A program made the translations under genes and the position numbers. A DNA stretch of 64,000 nucleotides from Candidatus Poribacteria bacterium (GTDB lineage: Bacteria; Poribacteria; WGA-4E; WGA-3G), in assembly GCA_022822085.1 (NCBI GenBank), contig JAJECK010000096.1, forward strand, positions 1-64,000. The letters are read 5' to 3'. The notes under the pieces were generated by a model. It ran no database searches. It was not told the DNA's origin and was given only the letters and a program-made list of their open reading frames with translations. Of the stretch, positions 44,549 to 52,495 are shown in pieces. How positions within the stretch are numbered: position 1 is the first letter of the stretch; every line of letters begins with the position of its first letter.

Positions 44549-45296
44549 AACTTACAATCTTACCAAATATTTTGGCAATTTGTGCGCTGTAGATTCACTC
44601 ATGCTGCAAGTAGACTCTGGTGAAATATTTGGGTTTCTCGGCCCCAACGGTGCTGGGAAGACGACTACAATTAATATGTTGACAGGTCTAATTCGACCTT
44701 CTTCTGGAACTGCGACGCTTGCAGGATACGATATACAAGAGCAAAGTTTACAAGCAAAGGCAATTCTCGGTTTGATGCCCGATACACCCCATCTATATGA
44801 GGCGTTAAGTGGACGCCAGTTTGTTCGAATGATAGCAGATTTATATGAAGTGCCACCGCAACAAGCTGAAAATGAGATGGTGGAATTGCTTGAACAACTT
44901 GAATTGGATGACGCTGCTGATGATCAAATTAAGGGGTATTCCTACGGCATGCAGAAGAAAATATTGCTTATCTCTGTCCTCATACACCACCCCCAAATAC
45001 TCTTCCTTGATGAACCTACAAGTGGATTAGACCCCAGAAGTGCACGCACAGTCAGAGAAATATTACGCCAACGTTGTGAACAGGGATGTACCGTCTTTAT
45101 GACAACACATATTCTTGAAATTGCTGAACGAATATGTGACAGAGTTGGAATTATCAGTAAGGGAAAATTAATCGCTGTCGGAACACTCGCTGAACTCCAG
45201 CAAAGAAAACAAGCATTTTCTACACAACCTCTCACTAATACCGATAAGGTCGAGACATTAGAAGATATATTCCTCGATCTCACCGCAGATGCATAA
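44541..45296 (+). CDS. ABC transporter ATP-binding protein
   Basis: 251 residues. Walker A is GPNGAGKTT (34-42), the signature is a variant (KGYSYGMQKKILL), Walker B is ILFLDEPTSGLDP, and the H-loop is TTHILE. It is of the drug or lipid export type (CcmA/NatA-like). ATG 44541 overlaps the previous stop; a TTG at 44526 with GGGA upstream is an alternative. Its permease is the next gene, separated by a MITE. Confidence 0.92.
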   Translation: MIETYNLTKYFGNLCAVDSLMLQVDSGEIFGFLGPNGAGKTTTINMLTGLIRPSSGTATLAGYDIQEQSLQAKAILGLMPDTPHLYEALSGRQFVRMIADLYEVPPQQAENEMVELLEQLELDDAADDQIKGYSYGMQKKILLISVLIHHPQILFLDEPTSGLDPRSARTVREILRQRCEQGCTVFMTTHILEIAERICDRVGIISKGKLIAVGTLAELQQRKQAFSTQPLTNTDKVETLEDIFLDLTADA

Positions 45297-45308
45297 AGGT
45301 TACGAATA

Positions 45309-45440
45309 CAGGACTTACGCGTTCCCCCTTGATAAGGGGGGTAGGGGGGTAAATGGTGCGATATTTCAGTGTTTTTAGTCTTTTTAACCCCCTAAATCCT
45401 CTTTATCAAGGGGACTTTAAGAGAAAATGCGTAAGTCCTG
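45309..45440. repeat. CAGGACTTACGC MITE, left copy
   Basis: 132 bases with inverted ends (CAGGACTTACGC and GCGTAAGTCCTG) and inner arms CCCCTTGATAAGGGGG and CTTTATCAAGGGGACTTTAA. It lies between the ATPase and permease genes of the exporter. The copy at 47123-47255 is the same sequence in the opposite orientation. Confidence 0.85.
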
Positions 45441-45463
45441 GAATAGTTTAACTCCAATACCTC

Positions 45464-47104
45464 ATGTTTAGACATATAACGATTCTTCTCAAAGCAGATT
45501 GCAACGCGTGGTGGAACAGCCTTAAACACGATAAACAAGCATGGCGAAAGAATATCTTTAAGGTAATCGGTTACCTTATCTTCATTGCATCGTTGTCCGT
45601 ATTAGGTTGGACTCTTTTCTCACATTTACGTAAAATTGATGCGTCATCTCAACTCATTTTTAGTGTGATTAACGGATTTATGTTGTTCGGTATAATTATC
45701 GTTGCAAAGGAGTTGATGGAAAGTTCTTTGAAAATACTGTATGAAGCAACTGATACCCAAATGTTATACACCGCGCCAATTCGACCTGTAACTATCTTCG
45801 GATATAAGTTCATTCATATAACTGTCTCACGCCTAATGAGTATGCTCTGTTTCTTAGGTCCACCTTGGGTCGTTTTCGGTTTGGCATATCAATTACCTTG
45901 GCATTATTATGCTGTGTTATTACCTATATCTGTCTGTCTACTCGTCCTAATCGCCAGCTATGTCACCATCAGCATGATGGTAATTGCGCGCTTCTTCTCG
46001 TCATCAGTCCTTCTTACAACATTGAAGACTCTCGGAACTGTTATGGGGGTGATGGTTGGTTTTTTTCTTTCCTTCATGTTGTTTGCTGGGGCTGATGCAT
46101 TCCCAGTGAAGAAATATATACTTAATTTGACTTCAACTGGGACATCTGGGACAACCGCTGCTTGGTATCCACATGAATGGATAGGACAACTCTTAGTAAG
46201 TTGGGGAAATGAAACTACAATAGGGACGCGATTGAAATGGGGACTTGGTGGGTTCTCGATTAGTATTATCTCTATTGGATTAGCATTTCTCTCTGCACAA
46301 TGGATGTACAAAGGTGGATGGGAAAATATACGCCAATTAAAAACTAAACGTAAACCAGTACGTAAGAACGGTCCTACTGCTACTTCACATATAAATGGTT
46401 TTGCATTATTATTAGGACGTGGCAAGATACAATCCTTAATGTTGAAAGACTTTCTTATCTTCATAAGACATACTGGACGGGTGGTCGCTATCATAATGTT
46501 AACCTGCTTTTTGGTTATCCATATCAGTGTCCTATTTTTGGGTAGAGCGGGACCTGATGAATATACAACTGAAATCCTCACAGTTCAAATTCTTATCTAT
46601 AGTTCCCTTATTACATTTGGTATTAGCTGCAACGGTCTTAGGGATGAAGCAAAAACCTGGTGGATGATGAAATCTGCCCCGGTCAAACCGAGATTACTAT
46701 ACAACAGTAAATTCCTGGTCGCACTTTTCTGTGCATTGCTATATGCAGAATTTTGGTCCATACTTACAGTCCTTTTGCTACGAATTCACATTGATAAGTG
46801 GGTTCTTATGTTGATGACACCGATCATAACGCTTCCAACAGCATGTGCATTGAATACGACAATCGGCACTTTACCTTGGATGGCAGAACTAACACATCAA
46901 CCCAAACCAATTTTAAGAGTCTTAACTTTTACAGTAACACTGTTTTTTGATGTAGCGATCATTATAGCACCGATAGTAGCATGGCATTCACAGAATATTC
47001 TGATATTCTTAATTTCCATAATATTCCTTGCTACTATGTTTGTGATGTTATATAGTTTTGGAGTAGGAAATCTTCGTAGGTTGTTAGTTCCACAGCAGTC
47101 ATAA
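45464..47104 (+). CDS. ABC transporter permease (multispanning)
   Basis: 546 residues with about 10-12 hydrophobic helices, arranged in two halves around a cytoplasmic region rich in Lys and Arg (QLKTKRKPVRKNGPTAT). The N-terminus (MFRHITILLKADCNAWWNSL) precedes a first helix at about residues 34-55. The second half begins SLMLKDFLIFIRHTGR. It should be the membrane partner of the preceding ATPase. The substrate is unknown. MITE copies lie 23 bases before and 18 bases after it. Confidence 0.85.
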   Translation: MFRHITILLKADCNAWWNSLKHDKQAWRKNIFKVIGYLIFIASLSVLGWTLFSHLRKIDASSQLIFSVINGFMLFGIIIVAKELMESSLKILYEATDTQMLYTAPIRPVTIFGYKFIHITVSRLMSMLCFLGPPWVVFGLAYQLPWHYYAVLLPISVCLLVLIASYVTISMMVIARFFSSSVLLTTLKTLGTVMGVMVGFFLSFMLFAGADAFPVKKYILNLTSTGTSGTTAAWYPHEWIGQLLVSWGNETTIGTRLKWGLGGFSISIISIGLAFLSAQWMYKGGWENIRQLKTKRKPVRKNGPTATSHINGFALLLGRGKIQSLMLKDFLIFIRHTGRVVAIIMLTCFLVIHISVLFLGRAGPDEYTTEILTVQILIYSSLITFGISCNGLRDEAKTWWMMKSAPVKPRLLYNSKFLVALFCALLYAEFWSILTVLLLRIHIDKWVLMLMTPIITLPTACALNTTIGTLPWMAELTHQPKPILRVLTFTVTLFFDVAIIIAPIVAWHSQNILIFLISIIFLATMFVMLYSFGVGNLRRLLVPQQS

Positions 47105-47122
47105 TCTGATAATTATAATTTA

Positions 47123-47255
47123 CAGGACTTACGCATTTTCTCTTAAAGTCCCCTTGATAAGGGGGATTTAGGAGGTTAAAAAGACTAAAAACACTGAAAT
47201 ATCGCACCATTTACCCCCCTAACCCCCCTTATCAAGGGGGAATGCGTAAGTCCTG
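47123..47255. repeat. CAGGACTTACGC MITE, right copy (inverted)
   Basis: 133 bases, the reverse complement of the element at 45309-45440 with few differences. It lies 18 bases after the permease stop, so its hairpin arms may end the exporter transcript. Confidence 0.85.
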
Positions 47256-47282
47256 ATTTACAAACAAAATGGAGAAAGGAAA

Positions 47283-47798
47283 ATGTTGATAGAATATGAA
47301 GGAATAACACCAAACGTCCATTCATCGGTCTTCGTGGCACCCGGTGCAATGCTCATCGGTGATGTAAAAATTGGAGAAGAATCAAGTATCTGGTTCAACT
47401 GTGTGTTACGAGGAGACTTAGAACCGATACATATCGGGTGTCGGACCAATATACAAGACGGTACAGTAATACACATGGATAAAGATATACCATGCCTGAT
47501 TGGCGATGATGTTACTGTTGGACACGGGGCAATTCTCCATAGCTGCGCTATTGATAACGAAGCACTCATCGGAATGGGAGCCATTCTATTAACAGGATGT
47601 AAAATCGGAGAACGTGCAATCGTTGCAGCAGGAACACTTGTACGTGAAGGGCAAGAAATTCCGTCTGGAACAATAGCAATGGGTGTACCAGCAGTAGTTA
47701 AACGGGAAGCAACAGAAGAAGAATTTGAACGTGTTCGAAACGGAAAAGACGATTACGTCTACCGTGGGAAAATAATGCAAGAAAGTTTAAATACATAA
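47283..47798 (+). CDS. gamma-carbonic anhydrase-like hexapeptide protein
   Basis: 171 residues of left-handed beta-helix repeats (VKIGEESSIWFNCVLRGDLE). The three zinc histidines of the gamma class are in place: H64 (GTVIHMD), H81 (TVGHGAILH) and H86. The end is MGVPAVVKREATEEEFE. It is of the short YrdA/CaiE type, which lacks the long loops of archaeal Cam. Carbonic anhydrase activity is therefore possible but not certain. Confidence 0.88.
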   Translation: MLIEYEGITPNVHSSVFVAPGAMLIGDVKIGEESSIWFNCVLRGDLEPIHIGCRTNIQDGTVIHMDKDIPCLIGDDVTVGHGAILHSCAIDNEALIGMGAILLTGCKIGERAIVAAGTLVREGQEIPSGTIAMGVPAVVKREATEEEFERVRNGKDDYVYRGKIMQESLNT

Positions 47799-48109
47799 TA
47801 TAACTCAAGTTGCCACCTATGTAGCACAAACTTCATGAAGATTAAGAAAATAAATCGGTCCTTTGGCGAGGTTAGGAAGAAATCAACGGTATGAATGCCA
47901 TTTAGGCATTCCCCGCCTCGCCAGCGGAGGAGCGAAACCTGCCTCGTACGGATAAAAATTACCGAATTAATATATTAATCTTCATCCAGTTTGTGTCATA
48001 AGAGCGCAAACTGGAAGTCCACGCTACAAAATATCGGCTAATTATCAGCATTTTTATTAAAGACGGTGTTGCCCTGTCTAAAAACTTAGAGGTAGCAACT
48101 TGAGTTATA
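47799..48109. repeat. TATAACTCAAGTTGC MITE (outer element), copy B, with nested MITE
   Basis: 311 bases. The left end TATAACTCAAGTTGCCACCT and the complement of the right end (TATAACTCAAGTTGCTACCT) match at 19 of 20 positions. Within it, 47835-47985 is the ATGAAGATTAAG MITE, which in turn contains the GAAATCAACGG hairpin inside the GGCGAGG palindrome. Beside the nested element, the right half is the reverse complement of copy A's left half (AGACGGTGTTGCC). TA at both ends suggests TA target choice as in Tc1/mariner-type elements (inference). Confidence 0.85.
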
Positions 48110-48392
48110 GTGAATTTTACAATTAACTTTACATCTGAATTGTAGGAGGGAACTCCGATTCCCGACTATTAGTGGTTTCGTCGCGATTCGGAGATCGCTC
48201 CTACAGAATATATGTGAACTTATTTACAAAATTTACTATAATATAACTGAGTTGGGAAAAATAAGATGTTGGACTTCTTGTCCGGATGAGGTCGCCTCGC
48301 CAGTCCGGATTAGGAAACCTGAAGATAATTTGCCTTATGTTTAGAATTTGCCATATAAAAAACTTACGTTGGGATAGAATGGAAATTAACAC
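48110..48392. repeat. intergenic stretch with hairpin repeat
   Basis: At about 48144-48202 lies a relative of the repeat at 17400-17520 (GTAGGAGGGAACTCCGATTC to GATCGCTCCTAC), able to fold into a long hairpin. A second GCC-rich repeat with TCCGGA pairs is at about 48277-48320. No gene. Confidence 0.55.
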
Positions 48393-48820
48393 ATGAAAAC
48401 CAGATATCTGCTTTTATTACAGTGCTATTGACAATAGTAATACTCCCAACCAGTTTTGCGCAAGACAATACACAGGTAGGCTTACCTGAAGGGGCAATAG
48501 CATTATGGAGCGTAACACCCACAGGTGTTCAAGAACGTGGTAGAATTACGAATAAACATCGAGGTTTTAGTAGTGTGCTAATATTTTCACCTGATGGCAA
48601 AATCCTGCTTGACACAAGAGGGTCTGGAATTGAGTTTTGGGATACAAATGGTAACGATTTGGGAACCCTATCTGGACATACGGAGTCAATCACCGCTTTG
48701 GTGTTTTCACATGATGGTAAGACGCTTGCAAGTGGAAGCGATGATGGTACGTTGCTGCTATGGGATTGGGAAAGGATCTCCGCCAAGAGTAAGCCGAACA
48801 AGATTAGCGTTCAAAACTAA
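48393..48820 (+). pseudogene. small WD40 protein with a frameshifted signal peptide
   Basis: ATG 48393 (GGA 9 bases upstream) reads MKTRYLLLL and then hits a stop because of a one-base deletion near 48420. The next frame (GTG 48422) continues the signal peptide (LLTIVILPTSFAQ) and DNTQVGLPEGAIALW. Two WD40 repeats follow (SPDGKILLDTRGSGIEFWD, SHDGKTLASGSDDGTLLLWD). Two repeats are too few for a propeller, so this is a truncated remnant of the family or needs partners. A sequencing error is possible. Confidence 0.65.
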
Positions 48821-49114
48821 AGGGAAAATTGACAAAGTGGAGAAAGAAGATTATTTATTACGTGAGTTTGATAAATCAGATTATTGGACTCGGTGTGGTT
48901 AGGAAACCGAACCTACCGGGTCTATTAGAGTAATATTTCGGAAAAATGAAGTTCATAATAATATTACAAATATTGACTCCCAATAGTCTGTAAATTGTTT
49001 AAACTATAATAAAAACATAGAATATTACTACATCCAAAAATTCTTAAGTTTTTAGATTTAATGCGTTTATAGTCTCGCGATTTATTGCGACAATTACATT
49101 AACAAGGAGAAATT
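48821..49114. other. upstream region of the oxidoreductase gene
   Basis: It contains a palindrome of the GGTTAGGAAACC family (about 48893-48920, GGTGTGGTTAGGAAACCGAA). A TATAAT-like box lies at about 49003 without a well-spaced -35. The site AAGGAG at 49103 serves the next ATG. Confidence 0.5.
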
Positions 49115-50155
49115 ATGGCAAAACATAGATGTTTAATGGTTGGTGGCAGTGGTATGGCTGGCGGTTGGATACACAACTTCCGAAATAATTTCAGTGACCG
49201 CGTTGAGATTGTCGGTTTAGCTGATGTAAAACCTGATGTTCTAAAAAATCAGGGAGAGGCGTTAGGACTGAGTTCTTCGCAGCTTTTCACTGATTTCAAT
49301 GAAGCATGTGCATCTGTTAAGGCAGATTTTTGTGGCGTTGCAACCCCACCGCCATTTCATAGTCCAGCAGCTGTCGCAGCGATGGAAAACGGTATGCCTG
49401 TAATCTGCGAAAAACCGATTGCAGATACATTAGATGCAGCAAAAGCGATGGTACGCACTTCACAGAAAACGGGTTTGCCCTGCGCAATTATTCAAAATTA
49501 CCGCTACGCAAACAATAAACAGGAATTGGTGCGAATCCGAGAGGAGGGTAGATTGGGAAGACTCCAACACATTGTCGGCAGATACGCTTGTGACTATCGC
49601 CGCTACCTGTCCTGGGGTGTTGACTGGCGGCATGATATGGATTTTAGTTTGCTCTTTGAGGCATCTGTGCATCACCTTGATATGCTTCGGTTTCTTTCCG
49701 GTGGCGATTGTAAAACACTGGTAGGTTTCGGTTGGAATCCAGAATGGTCAAGTTTTAAACACTTCTCAAGTGGATACTATCTGATGCGTATGGATAATGG
49801 CGTACACACCTCTTATGAAGGTAACAGTACCGCAGCAGGTATCATCAATTGCTGGAATGGTGAACACTACCGTGCAGAATTTGAGGAAGGAACGGTTGAA
49901 ATCGGTGGTGGCAACCAGATGACTATCCATCGTGTTGGTGGTGAAACAGAGGTATATGAAGCTCCTGGGATCAGTCACTATGCCCATCACTACCTTTTTA
50001 ACGAGTTCTTGGATTGGCTTGACGGTGGTGAACCTTCTGCAACGCGGATTGAAGACAATATCAAAAGTTTCGTTCTCGTCATCGCTGCGATGGAAACAAC
50101 GGAAGATGGTCAACCCAAACATATCGCCGATTATCTGAGTGATTTGGATTTGTAG
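49115..50155 (+). CDS. Gfo/Idh/MocA-family oxidoreductase
   Basis: 346 residues with an AAGGAG site. The Rossmann part (MVGGSGMAGGWIHNF, VEIVGLADVKPD, FCGVATPPPFHSPAAVAAME) is followed by the family signature CEKP (VICEKPIADTLDAAKAM). The substrate-domain histidines appear in FEASVHHLDMLRFLSGGD. Members oxidise sugars, inositols or bile-pigment-like substrates with NAD(P). The substrate is unknown here. It is followed after 3 bases by a small gene, so it is part of an operon with the E2 gene. Confidence 0.9.
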   Translation: MAKHRCLMVGGSGMAGGWIHNFRNNFSDRVEIVGLADVKPDVLKNQGEALGLSSSQLFTDFNEACASVKADFCGVATPPPFHSPAAVAAMENGMPVICEKPIADTLDAAKAMVRTSQKTGLPCAIIQNYRYANNKQELVRIREEGRLGRLQHIVGRYACDYRRYLSWGVDWRHDMDFSLLFEASVHHLDMLRFLSGGDCKTLVGFGWNPEWSSFKHFSSGYYLMRMDNGVHTSYEGNSTAAGIINCWNGEHYRAEFEEGTVEIGGGNQMTIHRVGGETEVYEAPGISHYAHHYLFNEFLDWLDGGEPSATRIEDNIKSFVLVIAAMETTEDGQPKHIADYLSDLDL

Positions 50156-50158
50156 ATT

Positions 50159-50458
50159 ATGTTCAACTCAAACCCAGAGATTCCAGTTGTGCTTGACGAT
50201 ATACCTGAAGACGAACAACATGCATTATTGGAAAAGCTTGCGCAATGGATCGTCCGCAGAAACCTGACGACACCTGCTATACTATTTCTTGAGACTGGGA
50301 AACCACTCAACTTTTTGGGATCACAATTATTGATTGCGTTCAGTCCATTTGTGCAAGCATTTTTCAAAGGAGAACAGTATCATAAATTAGCACTCATACT
50401 GGAAAAAGATGAAAACGTTGAATTACTTTTACAATTGATAGAGCAATCCGAAGGATGA
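50159..50458 (+). CDS. small conserved-looking protein of unknown function
   Basis: 99 residues (MFNSNPEIPVVLDDIPEDEQ), mostly helical. The central hydrophobic run TTPAILFLETGKPLNFLGSQ and LLIAFSPFVQAFF could insert into or lie along a membrane. It starts 3 bases after the oxidoreductase stop and ends 28 bases before the E2 gene, clearly in the same operon. I do not recognise a named domain. Confidence 0.65.
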   Translation: MFNSNPEIPVVLDDIPEDEQHALLEKLAQWIVRRNLTTPAILFLETGKPLNFLGSQLLIAFSPFVQAFFKGEQYHKLALILEKDENVELLLQLIEQSEG

Positions 50459-50486
50459 TACATGACAAGAAGATAGGAGATATTTG

Positions 50487-51857
50487 ATGGCAGTTGAACT
50501 GAGAATGCTCCAAATGGATCAGACAATGACAAAGGGTAAAATCGGGAAATGGCTTGTTCAGGAAGGGGATACCGTGACTGAGGGACAACCTTTGTTAGAA
50601 ATCGAAACGGATAAAGTGGTGCATGAACAAGAATCGCCCGCAGACGGTATTATTGCACAAATACTGCCAGAAGAGGGAACTGATGTCCCTGTCAACGCCT
50701 TGTTAGCCATAATTGCTGCACCGGGTGAAGAGGTAGAGCGCGTTGAGGCAGGGACAATGGATATACCACAGCAGTTAGAGGAATCAAAGCAGTCTACTAC
50801 AAAACCTTCAACACCATCAAAAACGCAACCAAAACCTACTCCCGTATCGTCAGCTATAAAAGCATCTCCTGCTGCAAAAGAACTTGCTGATAAACTCTCC
50901 ATTGACTTAACACAAGTCAAGGCATCGGGTCCTGGGGGACGCGTTCTTGAAAGCGATGTCCATCGTTATGTTGAAACGAGAGAACCCACCCCAACTGAAT
51001 CCACAAGATTGAAAGCCTCGCCACTTGCGCGCCGATTAGCGAAGGAATTTGGTCTTGATTTGACATCCATTGCAGGTTCCGGTCCTGACGGTAGAATTGT
51101 CCGGGATGACGTAATGCAGTCAGTTGATGAAATACCTGCGCATGTATTCCGTTCTGAATCTGAGCCAGTTGCGTCAGAAGTCATTGAACTCAGTGGCATA
51201 CGGAAAATCATCGCTGAACGAATGACAATGAGCCTTCAAACCAATGCAAGTGTGACACTTCATACCGAGGTTGATGGGACAACTCTTGTGAAATTACGTA
51301 ATCAATTCAACGAAGCACTACAGAAAATAGAGAAAACCCTTACCTACACAGATCTACTTGTGAAGATAGTTGCTATAGCCTTGTGTGAACATACACGTCT
51401 CAATGCGACACTTACAGATGAAGGTATTCAGTTATTAACGGATATAAACATCGGGGTTGCTGTTGCGTTGGAAGATGGACTGGTCGTCCCTGTTGTTCGC
51501 AATGCGGATAAGATAGGTTTGTCAGATATCTCAGAACAGATAAAAATGTTAGCAGAAAAAGCACGGGACAACCAACTCACTCCCGGTGAACTACAAGGAG
51601 GAACTTTTACAATTACGAATCTTGGAAACTATGGCATTGATGCGTTTACGCCTATTATAAATCCTCCAGAGACCGGCATCCTCGGTGTAGGAAGGATCAT
51701 AAAGAAACCGGTTGTCCACAACGATGAAATCGTTATCCGCAACATGCTTTCCTTAAGTCTAACATTTGATCACCGTGTTGTAGATGGTGCCCCTGCTGCC
51801 CAATTCCTACAAACCGTGTCACAATATATTCAGAACCCATATTTAATGCTTTTATAA
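50487..51857 (+). CDS. 2-oxo acid dehydrogenase E2 (lipoamide acyltransferase) with two subunit-binding domains
   Basis: 456 residues with an AGGAG site. The lipoyl domain (2-78) has the lipoylated K43 in EIETDKVVHE. Two peripheral-subunit-binding domains follow: 125-161 (ASPAAKELADKLSIDL, SGPGGRVLESDV) and 175-211 (ASPLARRLAKEFGLDL, SGPDGRIVRDDV). The usual number is one. The acyltransferase domain (232-456) ends with the catalytic FDHRVVDG (H429, D433). No E1 or E3 gene is in the window, so the substrate (pyruvate, branched-chain or 2-oxoglutarate) cannot be named. Confidence 0.92.
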   Translation: MAVELRMLQMDQTMTKGKIGKWLVQEGDTVTEGQPLLEIETDKVVHEQESPADGIIAQILPEEGTDVPVNALLAIIAAPGEEVERVEAGTMDIPQQLEESKQSTTKPSTPSKTQPKPTPVSSAIKASPAAKELADKLSIDLTQVKASGPGGRVLESDVHRYVETREPTPTESTRLKASPLARRLAKEFGLDLTSIAGSGPDGRIVRDDVMQSVDEIPAHVFRSESEPVASEVIELSGIRKIIAERMTMSLQTNASVTLHTEVDGTTLVKLRNQFNEALQKIEKTLTYTDLLVKIVAIALCEHTRLNATLTDEGIQLLTDINIGVAVALEDGLVVPVVRNADKIGLSDISEQIKMLAEKARDNQLTPGELQGGTFTITNLGNYGIDAFTPIINPPETGILGVGRIIKKPVVHNDEIVIRNMLSLSLTFDHRVVDGAPAAQFLQTVSQYIQNPYLMLL

Positions 51858-51868
51858 GGACAATTTGA

Positions 51869-52495
51869 ATGAAACAATTTCTCTATCTACTTCTTATTAT
51901 ATGCCTATTATCAGACGTGTCTGCACAAGAAGTTGATTTTGACAGTAGACTTGCATCAGACGTTAACGCTGATGGTGTAATAAACATCCTTGATTTGACT
52001 TTCGTTGCAGGACATTTTGATGAAATGCCAGATGATGATCTATCACCCAATCCAGATATAAACGGTGACGGAATAGTCAACATTCTTGACCTTACACTGA
52101 TCGCCAGTCATTTCGGGAAGTATTCTGGGATACCGCTCATTTTGTCTGATAAGACTTTTAAAAAAGAGATTAGCAATGCAAAACTTCCAGTCTTAGTTGA
52201 TTTTAAATCCGATACCTGAATTTACTGTATCTTGATGAAACCGGTGGTTTCTGGAATTGCATTAGAATATCGTGATGTTTTCGCAGTGGCAAAATTAGAT
52301 GTGAACGAAAATTCTGTAATAACAGCAGAATACGGTATCCGTGGAACACCGACATACATCCTATTCTATAAAGGCAAAGTAGTTACCACAATGCTCGGTG
52401 CAATGCCGAAAGATAGATTGGTAGAACGAATTCTTGCTGGATTAATGTCGGTGGTAGAACCACCACTCACACAGGAGCAAACCGACAGCGAATAA
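51869..52495 (+). CDS. secreted dockerin-thioredoxin with TGA at the active site: candidate selenoprotein
   Basis: The signal peptide is MKQFLYLLLIICLLSDVSAQ. A type I dockerin follows (DVNADGVINILDLTFVAGHF, DINGDGIVNILDLTLIASHF). A thioredoxin-like domain then begins IPLILSDKTFKKEISNAKLP. The frame is interrupted only by TGA at 52217-52219 and continues in phase to TAA 52495. Reading across gives LVDFKSDT-(UGA)-IYCILMKPVV. Aligned with the usual DFWAEWCGPCKMMKP, the UGA replaces the first cysteine of CxxC, giving UxxC. The cis-proline RGTPTYILF and strand AVAKLDVNEN are intact. A hairpin with loop GGT follows. It starts 11 bases after the E2 gene, and its end overlaps the convergent BatA gene. 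Confidence 0.75.
52217..52251 (+). promoter_or_regulatory. TGA with possible bacterial SECIS hairpin
   Basis: GAAACC (52237-52242) and GGTTTC (52246-52251) form a perfect six-pair stem with the three-base loop GGT, at nt +24 to +26 after the TGA. E. coli fdhF also has GGU in its SECIS loop, at about +19. Distance and loop fall within published bacterial SECIS criteria. Confidence 0.5.

Noticed and set aside
21552-52219. general recoding of TGA as a sense codon in this organism
   Set aside because: TGA is used as the normal stop in several intact genes here (for example at 10050-10052, 30862-30864 and 44546-44548), so recoding would have to be site-specific.
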